DNA of 64,000 bases from Gonatopus flavifemur. Its lineage: Eukaryota > Arthropoda > Insecta > Hymenoptera > Dryinidae. A model generated the notes under the pieces. That model saw only the letters and a list, made by a program, of their open reading frames with translations. It did not search any database and was not told where the DNA came from. The stretch spans positions 35,208,001-35,272,000 of the forward strand of contig JAFFJZ010000001.1 of assembly GCA_018340375.1 (NCBI GenBank), in the 5' to 3' direction. Shown here in pieces: positions 11,888 through 22,829 of this stretch. The number at the start of each line of letters is the position of its first letter. Position 1 is the stretch's first letter. The position numbers and the translations under genes are program-made.

Positions 11888-12134
11888 CCCAGATAGAAAA
11901 CCATGCTCTAAATATTTTGTAACATGATGTACCGTAAACATACTATCGTGAACTTCACTCAGCCTGCACCGATGCATAAAATGTAAACACTATGTCTTCA
12001 TTATGGTACCATCACCTCGTTTTGTTACCAATAACAATGCTTTATGCGGAAACACTTTGGTACCATGATACGAACATTTCTTGGCGTGCATTTCGCCATT
12101 ATAATTGCATTATTGAGACATTTCTCTATCTGGG
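11888..12134. mobile_element. MITE with CCCAGATAG ends, copy 1
   Basis: CCCAGATAG opens the element and CTATCTGGG closes it. The inverted copy at 48454-48670 agrees at roughly 80-85 percent by eye (CATGCTCTAAAT, TAACATGATGTACCGTAAAC, ATGCATAAAATGTAAACA, GCTTTATGCGGAAACAC, GGTACCATGAT, GAACATTTCTTGG, GCATTATTGAGACATTT). Both are 220-250 bp long and non-coding. Confidence 0.75.
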
Positions 12135-12139
12135 CACGT

Positions 12140-14100
12140 TTGAAGAATGTTTTACAAGGTAGACTCAATAGTCTACGCAAATATTTGAATAAACTGAATC
12201 CTCCTACTAAGAAATTTTAAAATCGCTGAATTTTATGGTTTTAAAAAAAACACTAGAATATGTCATAATTTTTCAACTTTACTAGATGAAGTTTGAAAGG
12301 AATGTTGTCTCTTCTACAAATTAGGGACGAGAAATTTCTTTTTCCTGGTTTCACAGTGAAAAAATCAAAAAACCTCAGAATTTCATTACATCACCCTCGC
12401 GCACACTTGTGATCATATACTGCGAAAAATAACAGGTTATTATTACCGTCCACTACACATCTCAAGCGTTTGGAAATTGTCTCTGGAGGCATTTAATTTT
12501 AAATGTTTCAACTGTTGGAATAGAGAGAAAGAGGCAGTAAAGACGAAGAAAAAAGTTAAATGGCTTTGACGCTTACAAGTGAATAAACTCCATTTTCTCC
12601 TGTCCAATTAATAAAGAAAAAGAAATTCAAGTTTTATTATTCATGTTTCATTCAAAGAGGAAGAAAAATGTGATCTTCAGCGTCTTAAACATCTATAGAA
12701 TTTTTTTTCTCCGCAAATTGAGAAGGACGAAGGTCAACGAACCAACATTTATATATCAATCATTCTCACTCATACCACCAAAATATCAACCTTAACCTAT
12801 ATAATCCGCATAAACACGACTGACTCAAATATAATACGTTATCATTATTCACACCGTGCAAATACATGTGAATTATATAAAAATATTTATTCCTTTCATC
12901 CGAATGCGAATGTATTTAGACTAATTGACAAGATTTGTCTACGATGAAAGTAGTTTAATTACAGAAGTATTCATAAATATGAATAAACGAAGATTCGAAG
13001 ATACGCTTGGATAAAATAACAAAACGAGGGATTCTGATGTGGCTCGTCACATAGTTACAGTATTGAAATTAAATATAAGAAATTGCATCAATTTATACGT
13101 TCATTTAATCCGTTATGTAATGGTTATAAACGCCGTTTGATTAATGGAATTTTAGTATTTGCTGTACAAAAAATGCCATATGCATAATTTAAGGGTGAGT
13201 TATAACCAACAAGTTCTGCAAGCACTTTCCCAATATAACTTTGATATGAATTATATATAATTTTGAAACTTTTTAACTTGGATTTTTTGTTTCCTAAACT
13301 GAGTATTCAATGTTCTAGATTTTACTTGGATTATGCCCTGAAAAAATATACGGTAAATCCAGTATCGATTGGTTCCTCGTTGAATGATACTTAACAAACA
13401 GTGAACTGCTGGCCGAATGACGGCCGTCACAATTTTGCCAGCGATCTTGGTAGGATGCCAGTAATGGTAAATAGTGATGGTCTGGCACCTATGTGTCTCG
13501 GTGACCATCACTCGGCCGCACGGAACTTAGCTACTGCTTCAAAACACCACTCAAATTTTATGAAAATTATATGATAACGTTTCTCGTAAATTTAAGGAAG
13601 TTCGACTCGAAATATGAATAATAATAACACCTGGCGATAATTATATACCTACAATGTAAATTCATGTAACAAATATGATACAAAATTTTAAACATCTGAT
13701 GATATTCCCTTTTTGCATGCGTGAGTCATTGAATTCCAAAGAATTCCTAATTCTTATCAATATTTCCAATAAGATATTGATGCAATAATTCAATGATCAC
13801 TCACAGTTTAAATTGAATTCACATTACAATTTACAGTAACACTTTGCATACAACTTGGCATATATTTGTCGTATGTACATATGATCACGTATGAATCAAT
13901 CGTGTAACAGTTATGCGACATACCCAGTATGAATGCATAATTTAGATACAGCATGATGGTACGGTTACGTCAATTAAGGCGTTCAATAAAGGGTGAGAAC
14001 TGCAGTTGAATTAGGGAGTTTCAACTCCCTTTTCCTTAGGATTTACGGATTTTGAGGCACTCCTCGAATTTGGTTCTCTCGGAATTGCATAAAGTTTGTA
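12140..14100. other. AT-rich unique stretch, no gene seen
   Basis: No convincing frame. A GC-richer island at 13395-13530 contains AGTGATGGTC and its complement GACCATCACT around a 20-bp loop, and CGAATGACGGCCGTCAC next to CACTCGGCCGCAC, so it is probably another eroded palindromic insertion. Otherwise nothing was recognised. Confidence 0.35.
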
Positions 14101-14103
14101 TAC

Positions 14104-14384
14104 ACACGGAAAGACCGGGGCTATTGATACTTAGAAAGAATTTATCAACGTTTAGAAAAATGAAAATATATTGGAAAACATTCGTGGTGAGTCTACCAAA
14201 GATTCGTAGTCAAAATATTAACAGTTGATAGTTTCATTGGTATTTTTCACAGTGAAACTATCAATTGTTAATACATCGACTACGAATTTTTAGTAGGCTC
14301 ATTACGAATATTTTTCAGCGATCCTCGTTTTCCCTAAATTGACAGTCATTTTCCTAGATATCAATAGACCCGGTCGTTCCGTGT
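14104..14384. mobile_element. MITE with ACACGGAA ends
   Basis: ACACGGAAAGACCGGGG..CTATTGATA at the left pairs with TATCAATAGACCCGGTC..TTCCGTGT at the right. Long inner arms follow, including ACAGTTGATAGTTTCA..TGAAACTATCAATTGTT near 14220-14265. It belongs to the ACAC(G/T)G-ended group. Confidence 0.7.
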
Positions 14385-14601
14385 AGAATCAAATCCTGAC
14401 AGAAACTCCATTACGATTTTGTGGAATAGAGGCGCAATAACGAGAGACCCAAGGGGGCCAAGGCATTGGGGATAGGTGATATTTTGACGGTATCAATATT
14501 TTTATAGAAAACTTCGCGAATTTATATTGAATTTCATAAAATATAGATCGAAACCTTATACAAATTGGATACAAAGATTGATACTATTGAAATATAACCA
14601 C

Positions 14602-14752
14602 TAGTGATCGGCGATATTTCACGATATCGATATTTTATATAAAATTTGTATAAAGTTTTTATCGATATTTGATCAAATTCAATATAAACTCGACAAAAAT
14701 TCTATAAAAAATATCGATATTTCCAAATATCGCCGATCACTAATAACCACTC
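14602..14752. mobile_element. hAT-like MITE with 8-bp duplication ATAACCAC
   Basis: The 8-bp sequence ATAACCAC lies at 14594-14601 and again at 14753-14760, exactly outside the inverted repeats TAGTGATCGGCGATATTT and AAATATCGCCGATCACTA. The 8-bp target duplication and TAGNG-type terminus are the hallmarks of hAT elements. At 151 bp it is too short to code. Confidence 0.85.
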
Positions 14753-14890
14753 TTACAGGGCATTCACTCAATTATGATGAGCACTAAGGCTGGGGCTATA
14801 ATCTGATCCACTGTGATTTGATATAAAATTTGTATTGAATTTTTATACAAATTCATAGAGACTTGATACAAATTATATATGTGAATACTA

Positions 14891-16163
14891 CTGTGTCCAA
14901 AAACTAAGGTGACATATCATTTATTTTCAAAAATCTTTGTTTATTCCCCCAGATCAAGTTCATCACCTTCAAAGTAATCCCTCCCGTATACAATGCACTC
15001 ATCCCAACGCATTTTCCAATCTTCGAAACAGTTGTTAAAGTCGGTTTCCGGGATGACCTTTTAGCTCTCCCTTCGATTCAGCTTGGATCCCCTCTATCGG
15101 CTCCAAACGGTGTCCCCTGCGCGGTCTTTTGAGTTTGTTCAATAGCCAGAGGTCGCACGGTGCCCAATCAGGTGAATACGGTGGTTATGGAACGATATGG
15201 GTCGAGTTTTTTGCGAAAGTCACGAAAAAACAATGCAGTGTGAGCCGGTGCAAAAACCAAGAGTTGTCTCGCTACAATTTCGTTCTCTTTAGGCGAGTAG
15301 CTTCACGTAAACCACGCATAACGCTCAAGTAATATTCTTTGTTGACAGTTTGACCCGGCGGAAGGAACTCAAAATACACAACACCACAATAATCGAAGAA
15401 AACAGTCAATATAACCTTGATTTTTGAGCGACTTTGGCGCGGTTTTTTTGGTTTTCCCTCACCTTTAGCGCGATATTCACTTGATTGATTGGTTGTTTCC
15501 GGGTCGAAAACATTACTCCACGTCTCATCTCCCGTAATAATGCGTTTCATCTTGTCCTGATAGTCAGAAAGCATTGTTTCACACACTCCAACGCGACGAT
15601 GTTTTTCCAGGAGAGATTTGACGCATCTGACGGCCAAAATATCCTTCAAAATGGTATTGACTGATCCTTTTGAAATGCTGACATCATCAGCAAGATCTCT
15701 AATTATTAATCCACGATTCACCAGCACCAAATCTTTGATTTTTCAAATGTGAACTTGAAGTTCGTCAGTTGAAGTTGATAGTCGACCGGGACACTTTTCG
15801 TCTTCGACACGTTCTCGACCTTCTTGGAACTCTTTATACCACTTGTGAACAGTTTTTTCGACATAGTCTCATCACCAAAGGCTTTCTGCACTATCCTCGC
15901 CGAATTAGCAGCAAAAAATTCATTCCGCAAACAACATTTGATACAAATTCTTTGCTTAACAAATGCAGACATTATCAAAATCGAAAAATTCACTTTCAGC
16001 ATCTTACAAAACGAAGCGTATCTCAAATACTGATGAATATTCAGATGTGACCCTTGGCACGGATATCAGAGACAGTCTTACCAACCTAAAAATAAAAGCA
16101 TCTCCCCAAATACATTTGCGCACAGAGTTGAAATTCAAATGTCACTTTACTTCTCGGACACAG
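14891..16163 (-). mobile_element. mariner element A (1273 bp)
   Basis: CTGTGTCC starts the element and GGACACAG ends it, with TA immediately outside on both sides (14889-14890 and 16164-16165). The first 28 bp of the two ends agree with a few mismatches (CTGTGTCCRARAA.TAARGTGACAT). Length and ends fit a full-size mariner whose transposase is on the minus strand. Confidence 0.9.
14941..15972 (-). pseudogene. mariner transposase A, broken
   Basis: This was a mariner-family (DD34D) transposase, which cuts and pastes its own element at TA sites. The reading starts at the ATG at 15972 (MSAFVKQRICIKCCLRNEF), runs through the N-terminal helix-turn-helix region, changes frame near 15722, continues with DLADDVSISKGSVNTILKD and the first catalytic block ITGDETW, and stops at 15272. 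Downstream the second catalytic block is disrupted by a small deletion, but YSPDLAP and the C-terminal GDELDL plus stop can still be read near 15175 and 14941. Several frameshifts and at least one internal deletion make it inactive. Its wording differs clearly from transposases B and C, so it is a separate subfamily. Confidence 0.9.
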
Positions 16164-16370
16164 TAGGATAACCACATTCCTAATAAACACTCAATTGTTA
16201 TTTATAAGAACTGGGAATAAATTTATATAAATTATATATATACATTATATTGAATTATATATAATTCTGGATATTTTCCCACCCGGTTGGTCACTCCCAA
16301 GAAAGGTTAACGTTTCAATTCATGGACTAGGACAAAATTAACATGAAGGTGATTCTCCGGTAAATAGGAG

Positions 16371-17060
16371 GCCCTTGTAGAAATTTTGATATGGAAAACA
16401 TCAGGTCCAGATCAGGCATGCCTGATTTCTGATCAGGGCCTGTCTTGAGTATCTGATAAGGCCCTGACAAAAATCTAACGCAGGGAAAAAACAAGGCCCT
16501 GATCAGGAAAACCAAACGTTTCCCAATCAGGATCTGATCAGGGTGGTAATTGAATTCCCAATCAGGACCTGATCCGGGTGGTAGCGGAATTCCCAATCAC
16601 AACCTCATCTAAGCTATATTCTCACATTCAATTTAATTTTCATGGAATTCACTTTTCATAAAATTTTTTGAAACTCCCCCAACAGGAGAAATTCTACTGA
16701 TGATCCAAATAGACCTCAGTTGAACATTTAAAAAAGACAGGTAAATTTCTAATGAGTCCTGTGTCTGAAGAAGTCTGAAAAGTTTGATACATTCATCGTT
16801 CTGAATCGATCAGGTCCTGATTCGGCTGTCTTATCGGTTATCACATGATTGAAATACGGATGAGCCAAGGCAATCCTGAGCAGGTCCTGTTCAAGATATC
16901 TTGACAGTTACCTCACAATCCAAATACGGATGAGTCAAGGCAATCCTGATCAGGTTCTGATAGGGATACCATGTTTGAGTTACTGAAAGGGCATATCTGA
17001 CTGGGACCTGCCAACAACCTTGCGTTATATTGTTGTAAGGTCCTAAACAGGATGCCACGT
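16371..17060. repeat. CTGATCAGG-rich palindromic repeat region
   Basis: Variants of CAGGTCCTGATCAGGG recur many times on both strands at 16400-16610 and 16810-17000. Similar phrases occur at 1440-1560 and 1865-1890 (TTGATCAGG, AAGGTCCTGATCA, AGGACCTGATAGG). The region is probably the low-complexity interior of a transposon and not coding; the frames here are by-products. Confidence 0.45.
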
Positions 17061-17079
17061 CATGGACCTGATAAGTTAA

Positions 17080-17420
17080 TTAAAAGTTTTTCTCAATTAG
17101 GAGTTCCCTATTGCAGCCTTCCGAGGACCATGCTTCTAATAGGGAATTCCCTGTCAAATTTCTACTAGGGGGTTCTAAGTTGTTCCCCACTTTATGCAAC
17201 ATAAAAAGTTCAATCCGAGTCGAGGATCGAAGAAGTGCTTGACATCCAAAAATTCTATTGAATGAGAAAACAATATAACCGAACCATCCAGCAGCTTTGA
17301 GACATTTATCCATAAGACCGTCAGGACCTGTAGCTTTGATGATTTCAATTTTCCTCAAACGACAGCCAAATTCCACAGCCGTGCTATCTGAGTCCAGAAG
17401 GGGGACAAGGAAACCAAAAA
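17080..17420 (-). pseudogene. Non-LTR retrotransposon reverse transcriptase remnant
   Basis: The minus-strand frame includes KATGPDGLMDKCLKAAG, which matches the conserved KAxGPDG(I/L) block at the start of LINE-type reverse-transcriptase domains. It is followed at the expected spacing by a decayed fingers region with RIELFMLHKVGNNLEPPSRN (family pattern: an R.(V/L)L..K.G.....PS.YRP..LL motif). No catalytic (F/Y)xDD, endonuclease or other end is present, so it is a short dead fragment. The clade cannot be decided (R1- or LOA-like are possible). Confidence 0.6.
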
Positions 17421-18041
17421 AAAAGGAGTTATAGGTTTTGTTAACATTTAAATATACACTGGCTTCTTCAGATTCGCAATTCAGCTTTTTAACAGGTTTC
17501 AATTGATTTTTGAAACTTTCCCAAATAAACGAACCTTCCTTGTCAAACCAGACCTTGTTGTTTCATACCGCTAATTACAATAAACATTTTATATCTTGCG
17601 ATATCTCTTAGACAAGTTTTAGATGCCTCGCACAACATTGTTAGATGAATTTTCAACCAATTCTTGTCTAAAAATGTTCTAATGTGTAAATGTTCTAAAA
17701 ATGACATCTAAAACTTGTCCAAAATATAACACAAAATATTCACTGGGGAGTGGAGCAAAATTTTATTGTTGGTGATCAAAATTTTGATTAAGCAAAAAAA
17801 CAGTGAGCTCTGTGAGACGATCATTTTCATATTCTCACGATCCTGACAATATAACAGTCCATTCAAAAAGTCCGTAGGATGATACATAGATGGCGTGACT
17901 AGAATTTTTTCCATATAATTTGTATCTAGTACTAGACTTCAAACTCTACGTATGTAATTTTGATAGCAATCTGACTATTGATCCGTGAGTTATAGCATTT
18001 TGTGTGAAGCAACTTTCGTTATTGTAAAAGAAAGGAAAAAC

Positions 18042-19306
18042 ATGAATTTCGAGTTTTGATAAAGCATTGCTTTTTGATGAAGAAAAATACAGTGGAAACC
18101 AAATAATGGCTTGATAAACATTATCCGGACTCTGCTCCATCGAGACAAATGGTAGAGAAGTGGATTGCTGAATTTAAATGTGGTCGTCCCAGCAAAAATG
18201 ATGCAGAGCGCATTGGACGTCCGAATGAGGCTGTTATTCCAGAAAACATGAAAAAGTCCACAAATTGGTTATGAACGATCGCAAATTGAAGGTGCACGAG
18301 CTAGCTAACATTGTAAAGATATCAGATGGTAGTGTTTTTACGGTATTACATGAACATTTGGGCATGCAAAAGCTCTGTGCAAAGTGGGTGCCGCGTGAGC
18401 TCACAGTCGACCAAAAACAACAACGAATTGATGCTTCAGAGGAGTGTTTGGCGCTGTTCAACCGCAATAAAATCGAATTCTATCGTCAATATGTGGCAAT
18501 GGATGAAAGATGGCTTCACCATTACACACCAGGATCCAAAAGACAGTCAGCTGAGTGGACAGCAGTCGACGAATCGAATCCAAAGCGAGCAAAGACGCAA
18601 CAGTCGGCCAGTAAAGTGAGGGCGTCTGTATTTTGGGATGCGAAGGGAATAATATTCATCGACTATCTCCAAAAAGGAATCACCATCAACAGCGACTATG
18701 ACTGTGCACTTTTGGATCGATTGAAGGCTGAAATCGCAAAGAAACGGCCACATTTGCGAAAGAAAAAAGTGTTGTTTTGCCAAGACAATGCATCGTGTCA
18801 CAAATCGATGAAAACGATGGCAAAATTGAATAAATTGGGCTTCTAATTGCTTACCCACCCACCGTATTCTCCAGACTTAGCCCCCAGCGACTTTTGCCTG
18901 TTCTCAGATCTCAAGAGAATGCTTCACGGAGAGAAAATTATTGCTGGCATAACACGCAGGTCTGTTACTATAGCGCCTACAAAAAAAATTAGCTGTAAGA
19001 GCAAGAAAAATGATTGACACAACTACATTTTTTAGCTGACATAAACAAATATGTGAAGAGAACTAACGTCTTAGCTGCTTTAGTGAATATTTTTGCAAAG
19101 ACAACAAATTTCTTTTTAGGCGCTATAGCAGCAAACCATTTCTTCTCCGTCTTGCTGGAAAGAAATTTCAGTCCAATGATGAAGTAATCGCTGAAACTGA
19201 GACCTATTTTGAAGAGAAAGAGAAATCGTACTATAAAAGTGGTATCGAAAAGTTGGAAAATCGCTATACTCGTTGTATCGCCCTCGAAGGCAACTATGTT
19301 GAATAA
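18042..19306 (+). pseudogene. mariner transposase B, broken
   Basis: The ATG at 18042 gives MNFEF and then loses frame. The shifted frame continues VLIKHCFLMKKNTVET, hits a stop where Q is expected, and reads on through the helix-turn-helix region. A second frameshift lies near 18252. From 18265 the frame is long: KISDGSVFTVLHEHLGM, KWVPREL, a first catalytic block MDERW, VFWDAKGI, and the second catalytic block QDNASCHKS. A stop replaces one codon after LNKLGF (18844), then PPYSPDLAPSDFCLF carries the third aspartate. A 204-bp insertion splits the C-terminus, which ends IALEGNYVE at 19303. Many lesions mean it is dead. The wording resembles irritans/mellifera-like mariners, from memory of the family only. 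Confidence 0.9.
18948..19151. mobile_element. Insertion inside mariner B
   Basis: TTGCTGG occurs just before (18941-18947) and just after (19152-19158) the inserted block. Removing the block and one copy restores the transposase reading GEKIIAGKKFQSNDEV. Inside it sits an inverted repeat, CTATAGCGCCTAC...GGCGCTATAG (18968-19128), with interior AGCTG motifs. The duplication is 7 bp, or 8 with one mismatch. Confidence 0.75.
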
Positions 19307-19375
19307 TAGAATCGAGTTTTGTCACACTTTTGTTTTTTTCTTACTTATCCTACGGATATGTTGAATGACCTGGTA

Positions 19376-22085
19376 CAACAGTACTTTGATCAATCATTGG
19401 AAGTTTGATATTCTAATTGCTGCAAATTCTTTTACTGAATGATTTCAACTCTTCGAAAGATTTTACCTCCCACATTTTTTTCAATCTCCAAGTCTTGACA
19501 TAACGTGTGTATTCTAACCATACAATATCATCCATGTATCAAGAGCCTACAAAATTGATTCCTCAACTCGCACAATTTAAAAATTAAACCAAGCCCTAGA
19601 GGGAAGCAATAACATCCATCATTTCTTCCCTTGAAGTGTCACCTATTGAGGTATGTATCTTAATTAATCCGTGAGTGATCAAAGCGAAATGCGATTAAAT
19701 CACGGAATATTGTTTCCACCCAACTGCACCCAACGTATATCAGCAAGGTTCATGACAAAACAAAAGAAAGAGCGAAAACGTGACAACAATTCCAACCAAA
19801 CCCATCTCCCATAACATGTCAAGGTTGAATCAAGACACGAATCCCTAAAGATGAGTAGAATACATATTCCGTGATCTCGGATAAGGTTTCGTGTTATAAA
19901 AAATCCTGTACACATTTCATCAATGGTATGGCTACGCGCATATAGACTAGGTCAAGTTTTCGCTTCGAAATAGACATTTGTTAAATATGATTTTGACACG
20001 AGAAAATTTACATGAGAATTTCAAAAAATTCAATAATATAACGTGCGATAGTACGTCATCAAACAAACGCTAATATACTCAATGTATTTCTTAATGAATG
20101 AGAGTATAATAATCGAGCATGATGTTACGGGAGAAAAATTCACGAAAAAAAGGTCACCCGATAAGATCTAGGTCATCGTAAGTCGGCGGAAGATGTTACA
20201 AAATGAAAATATTTTCAGGAGCATGTCATTCTTTTATCTTTCATTCCACGATAATTAAAACTTTTTCAAGTCAGTGTAGTCATTGAAATCATTTTGTAGG
20301 TACGGCAAGTGTTGAACTATTTGAACCAAGCGACGGGTCATATACGAATTTTAGATATGAAATTTATAATATTCGATAAATCATTCTATTTGACGTATGC
20401 CCAATCGAAATTTCAATAAATTAACGTATTTTTACGATTTCAATACTATCAGATTTATGGATGTATACATAAAACGAATGTTCATGATAACAGTAATCGT
20501 AATTTTGGAACAAAGAAATCTTTTATAAAATGAAATCAAGTAGGGGTGTAGAATTATTGACTGTAAATATTATAATGATAATCATCGTGTGTTTGAAATC
20601 AGAGAACGTAATGTATTGTCTTTTGAACAATGTTCACATCTTCTTGAAGCGAGTGAAACTTATACGAAGCATGCACTAACTTTGTACCAACTTCTTCCTC
20701 GCCTCGTTCTCAGCACAATGGTCTTTTTAACTTTGCGGAAAATTCAGATTAAAGAACACATTATCTTCGGGGAAAATCCCTGCTTAAGTTCTTGAAATAT
20801 TGCTGAATGTACCTACCTGAAATAAAATTCATAACATACCGTTCTACAACTTTAGCACAAAAGCTTGTTGTCTCCAATACAAAAAGAGTATATAATTATG
20901 TTCTTAGTCACTTCTTAGTTTCTTCTCAATTTTGTTATAACTCGTCTTACGCATGATTCAAATCATCGTGACCATAGGAAATGTCACTTGTAAGTTGAAC
21001 CTCGTGTCGTATTCTTCTTTCAACATACTTGGGAGATGATAACATTAAGAAAATAGACCTCGACAATTAATTTTGCCTCCAAATAGTCCATGCGAGTAGC
21101 AAAAACGTATTTGAAACAAACGACTCGCATAGAGTGTTTGTCATTCTCTAATGGTACTCTTATATTCCCACACAAAAAATGCTAAACATTTCCGCAAAAT
21201 AACGTGCTTAGAATAGAAGAAGTGCATGCGCATACCATCACATATCTTGTTCAAGTTATTAAAGTTACATGAAATGTTAAAATCATTTATCCATCGCAAT
21301 CATCTGCCATTCTAAAGTGCACAAGTATTTCCATGGAATAAATATTTGTTCTTCTTCATCTCTATAAATATTTAGTAGAATCGGTGGATCTCGTGTGATA
21401 GTTTTGCATTCGTATCTGAAATAGCTTTTACAATAATTGTTTAACTATCGGCAGATCTTTTACGATAAATGCCACAACTTCACTCTTTTGTCCTTAAAAG
21501 ATAGAAGCTACGTAAATAACATTAAACTACTGGGACTCTCATTGTACCTTCCGAAAACTGTAATTTATTTCCACTTCATTTGGATACCCATCAAACGTGG
21601 CCTTGTTTCTTCCATTAAATCAACTACGAAACGTAAGCCTTACTATTTTAACAAAATAGAACTTCAAAAGCAAATGAATTCTTGTGTGCTACGCTTAACA
21701 CGTCGTGTTCCAGATTCACGTATAGTTGTGCACCGCTATAAAGTTAAGCTTAAAATAAACATTTTACACGTGAATTTTCACATATCATGAGTGATTTCTT
21801 TCATAGCTCGGAACAGGAATTGAATTATTATTTTTAGCATTGTATTATATTTAAAGAAATTGAAATAATTCGAAAAAAACATATCGATGTTATTTTGATT
21901 CTCTTTCCCATTGAATCGTTTGGCTATCAAATTTCGAAACTATAGAATCCATTCCCCTGAAGGAATTATCTTTGGTCCAATCATGTGAACACCCCTGAAA
22001 AATTCGATTTCCTTTCGCAAAGTACTATGAATATGCTCCATTGCTTAAATTACCTGGATTCCAAAAAAATAATGGTGTCTTTCAT
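19376..22085. other. AT-rich unique stretch, no gene seen
   Basis: Only short, biased frames (longest 117 codons at 21437-21790, +, rich in I/L/F/K). No terminal repeats, RNA gene or splice-supported coding block was recognised. It may be intergenic or intronic. Confidence 0.35.
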
Positions 22086-22087
22086 CT

Positions 22088-22466
22088 TTCAGATTAGATC
22101 TGTATAGTTCATGAGAGCTAACTTTTAGACTCACAAACGTTTGACGAAGGTTCCACGAACGTTGAAGTGTCTGTCTCGAAATACTTTCAGGAAACATAGA
22201 CGGAACGTTCGTTGAAGGTTCATCGAAGGTTTGATATACTTACATTAATTTTTATGAATTAATATGAAGCTTTATCAAACCTCCGATGAACCTTCAACAA
22301 ACGTTCCATCTATGTTTCTTGAAAGTATTTCGAGACAGACATTTCAACGTTCGTGAAACCTTCGTCAAACGCTTGTGAGTTTAAAAGTTAACTCTCATGA
22401 ACCTTCGACCCGATCTTTACGGATCTAATCCGAATGTTCGCAGAAGCTCCATGTTCTCTTCAGGAT
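22088..22466. mobile_element. AACGTTC fold-back, copy 1 (left end lost)
   Basis: Arms of about 140 bp pair around 22235-22260: CTAACTTTTAGACTCACAAA, CGTTTGACGAAGGTTCC, TTTCGAGACAG and its partner, GGAACGTTCGTTGAAGG. The right end GAAGCTCCATGTTCTCTTC matches the terminal repeat of the copies at 47763-48265 and 51184-51611; the left counterpart is missing. Confidence 0.7.
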
Positions 22467-22565
22467 AAAAGAGATTTATATCCAACAAAATTTCAAGTTA
22501 TCGATACTTTTTATACAAAATTCGATATCAACTCGAGAAAGTTTCTAGACATCGCCCATCGTTAA

Positions 22566-22826
22566 CCCTCTGGGGATACACTTATGGTTTCCTCACACAT
22601 GGGATACACTGGGTCAGTTTGATTCAAGTGTTTTTTGATCGCTCATATTTCGGCTTTAAAACATCGTAGAGCAATGTTTTTTTTTTAAATTCATCGCCGA
22701 AGTCTGCAGAATACGAATCCGAAACACGATTGACTCTAAAATTGATAGTTAAAGGTACTTTTTCAGAGATATCCAACTTGTCGAAATGATGGATGGGTCA
22801 TTTCGACCCAGCGTATCCCCAGAAGG
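22566..22826. mobile_element. piggyBac-like MITE, copy 2 (TTAA flanks)
   Basis: TTAA at 22562-22565 and 22827-22830 brackets CCCTCTGGGGATACACT...GTATCCCCAGAAGG. Internal order follows copy 1 at 2458-2753, with one short deletion relative to it. The ends are better preserved than in copy 1. Confidence 0.8.
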
Positions 22827-22829
22827 TTA

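Larger units (their letters stand above)
17855..19373 (+). mobile_element. mariner element B, with a later insertion
   Basis: The left end reads ACAGTCCATTCAAAAAGTCC and the right end, on the other strand, CCAGGTCATTCAACATATCC, followed on both by GTAGGAT. TA lies outside each end (17853-17854 and 19374-19375). Total length is 1519 bp, or about 1.31 kb once the 204-bp insertion at 18948-19151 and its repeated target are removed, which is normal for mariner. Confidence 0.9.

Noticed and set aside
16327..16596. 89-codon minus-strand frame rich in G/P/D
   Set aside because: Translation of the CTGATCAGG repeat.
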